From: Balneolaceae bacterium
GTDB taxonomy: Bacteria; Bacteroidota; Rhodothermia; Balneolales; Balneolaceae
Assembly: GCA_007129085.1 (NCBI GenBank)
Contig: SKWF01000294.1
Span: 1-6,451 of the forward strand
DNA: 6,451 nucleotides
Direction of reading: 5' to 3'
The notes beneath the pieces were generated by a model, which was not told the origin of the DNA, searched no databases, and worked only from the letters and a program-made list of their open reading frames with translations. Positions 5,841-6,451 of the stretch are shown here, piece by piece; the first letter of the stretch is position 1, and the number at the start of each line of letters is the position of its first letter. The position numbers and the translations under genes were made by a program.

Positions 5841-6451
5841 AACCTGGGGAATTCTGCTGATATTTCTGGTTGCCGGCTGCAGCACAACAGAGAACCGTGA
5901 GCGTCAGGATAGAACACAGACAGCTCCACAACTACCCGGCAATGCATTTACTGTGCCGGGGCAATTTACCGCCAGTGATCTCGTATTTTCGGTTCAGCTC
6001 CATCGAGCCGGTAACCGTCAATCCCCTCCAATCCTGCGTTTAGATTCCAATCAACAGCTGCAGCTCTCATTTGATCTGCTGGAGTACGATTCACGTCAAC
6101 TGCGGGTTACATTTACCCATCACGATCCCGACTGGAGCCGATCAGGCCTAGCTCAAGACTTTTATCAGGATGGGTTTTACAACCTCAACATGGATGCCGG
6201 TAGCGTTAGTCGTAGCACTCGTCCATCATTCCGAAATTATCAATACACCTTTCCGAATGATGATGTAGAGTTTTTAGTAAGCGGTAACTATATGCTCCGT
6301 GTTGAAGATGTAGATACCGGTAATTCCCTGTTCTCCATGCCCTTTTTTGTTACGGAAAATGAGGGCAATATCCGTTCAGAAATTGAGGTTCAAACTACTC
6401 CTCGTAGGGAGCACAGAACCTCACACTACCCTCGCAGTACCTACGAGCTAC
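5818..6451 (+). CDS. Type IX secretion plug-like (DUF5103) lipoprotein, 3'-truncated by window end
   Basis: The frame is open to the window edge, giving 211 codons of a longer protein. It starts with a short basic/hydrophobic signal (K-T-W-G-I-L-L-I-F-L) and an LVAG-C lipobox with the cysteine at residue 21, so export and lipid attachment are predicted. The mature part matches the pattern of the first T9SS plug domain (PF17116): LQLSFDLLEYDSRQLRVTFTHHDPDW, a following DFYQDGFYN, NYQYTFPND, an SGNYMLRV strand and MPFFVTEN. Family members plug or associate with the SprA translocon of Bacteroidota. No ATG exists between the in-frame stop (5788-5790) and the lipobox, so the start must be non-ATG: TTG at 5818, or TTG at 5812, which sits 10 bp after GAAGGA (5796-5801). 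The gene overlaps dapF by 23-29 bp. Family assignment is from memory of conserved patterns. Confidence 0.8.
   Translation, partial: MKAPTIYKTWGILLIFLVAGCSTTENRERQDRTQTAPQLPGNAFTVPGQFTASDLVFSVQLHRAGNRQSPPILRLDSNQQLQLSFDLLEYDSRQLRVTFTHHDPDWSRSGLAQDFYQDGFYNLNMDAGSVSRSTRPSFRNYQYTFPNDDVEFLVSGNYMLRVEDVDTGNSLFSMPFFVTENEGNIRSEIEVQTTPRREHRTSHYPRSTYEL

Noticed and set aside
6401..6447. Inverted repeat CTCGTAGG/CCTACGAG near the right edge
   Set aside because: It lies within the lipoprotein coding frame with a 31-base loop and no supporting context.

Overview
The window looks like an ordinary chromosomal segment of a Gram-negative bacterium of the Bacteroidota/FCB superphylum. My best guess is the Balneolota/Rhodothermota side, but that is inferred from gene content, not proven. 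The clearest lineage marker is the truncated gene at the right edge. It resembles the first domain of the type IX secretion system plug family (PF17116, formerly DUF5103), which is characteristic of Bacteroidota and relatives. Base composition is moderately AT-rich and even across the genes, and no phage or transposase genes are visible.

Layout. Positions 1-206 are non-coding and hold two imperfect ~90-bp copies of a dispersed-looking inverted-repeat element with arms built on an 8-bp period. Positions 207-3005 are a minus-strand block, read right to left: a PtsN-like PTS IIA protein, an NtrX-like sigma-54 response regulator and folD. Positions 3006-3145 are a 140-bp divergent intergenic region that should hold the promoters for both blocks. 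Positions 3146-6451 are a plus-strand block: ccmB, holB (DNA polymerase III delta'), dapF and the 5' part of a lipoprotein gene for the T9SS plug-like protein.

Gene spacing suggests two operons. In the left block the regulator and folD are 3 bp apart and ptsN lies 60 bp upstream. In the right block ccmB and holB share an ATGA overlap, holB and dapF are 2 bp apart, and the lipoprotein gene starts inside the end of dapF on a TTG codon. The right block is a housekeeping mix: cytochrome c maturation, replication clamp loading, lysine/peptidoglycan precursor synthesis and an envelope protein. The left block pairs two regulators with one-carbon metabolism.

I see no clear undescribed multi-gene system. 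The items most worth a second look are the 8-bp-period inverted-repeat pair, the TTG-started lipoprotein form of the T9SS plug-like protein, the PtsN/sigma-54 regulator pairing, and the delta' subunit that lacks zinc-module cysteines.
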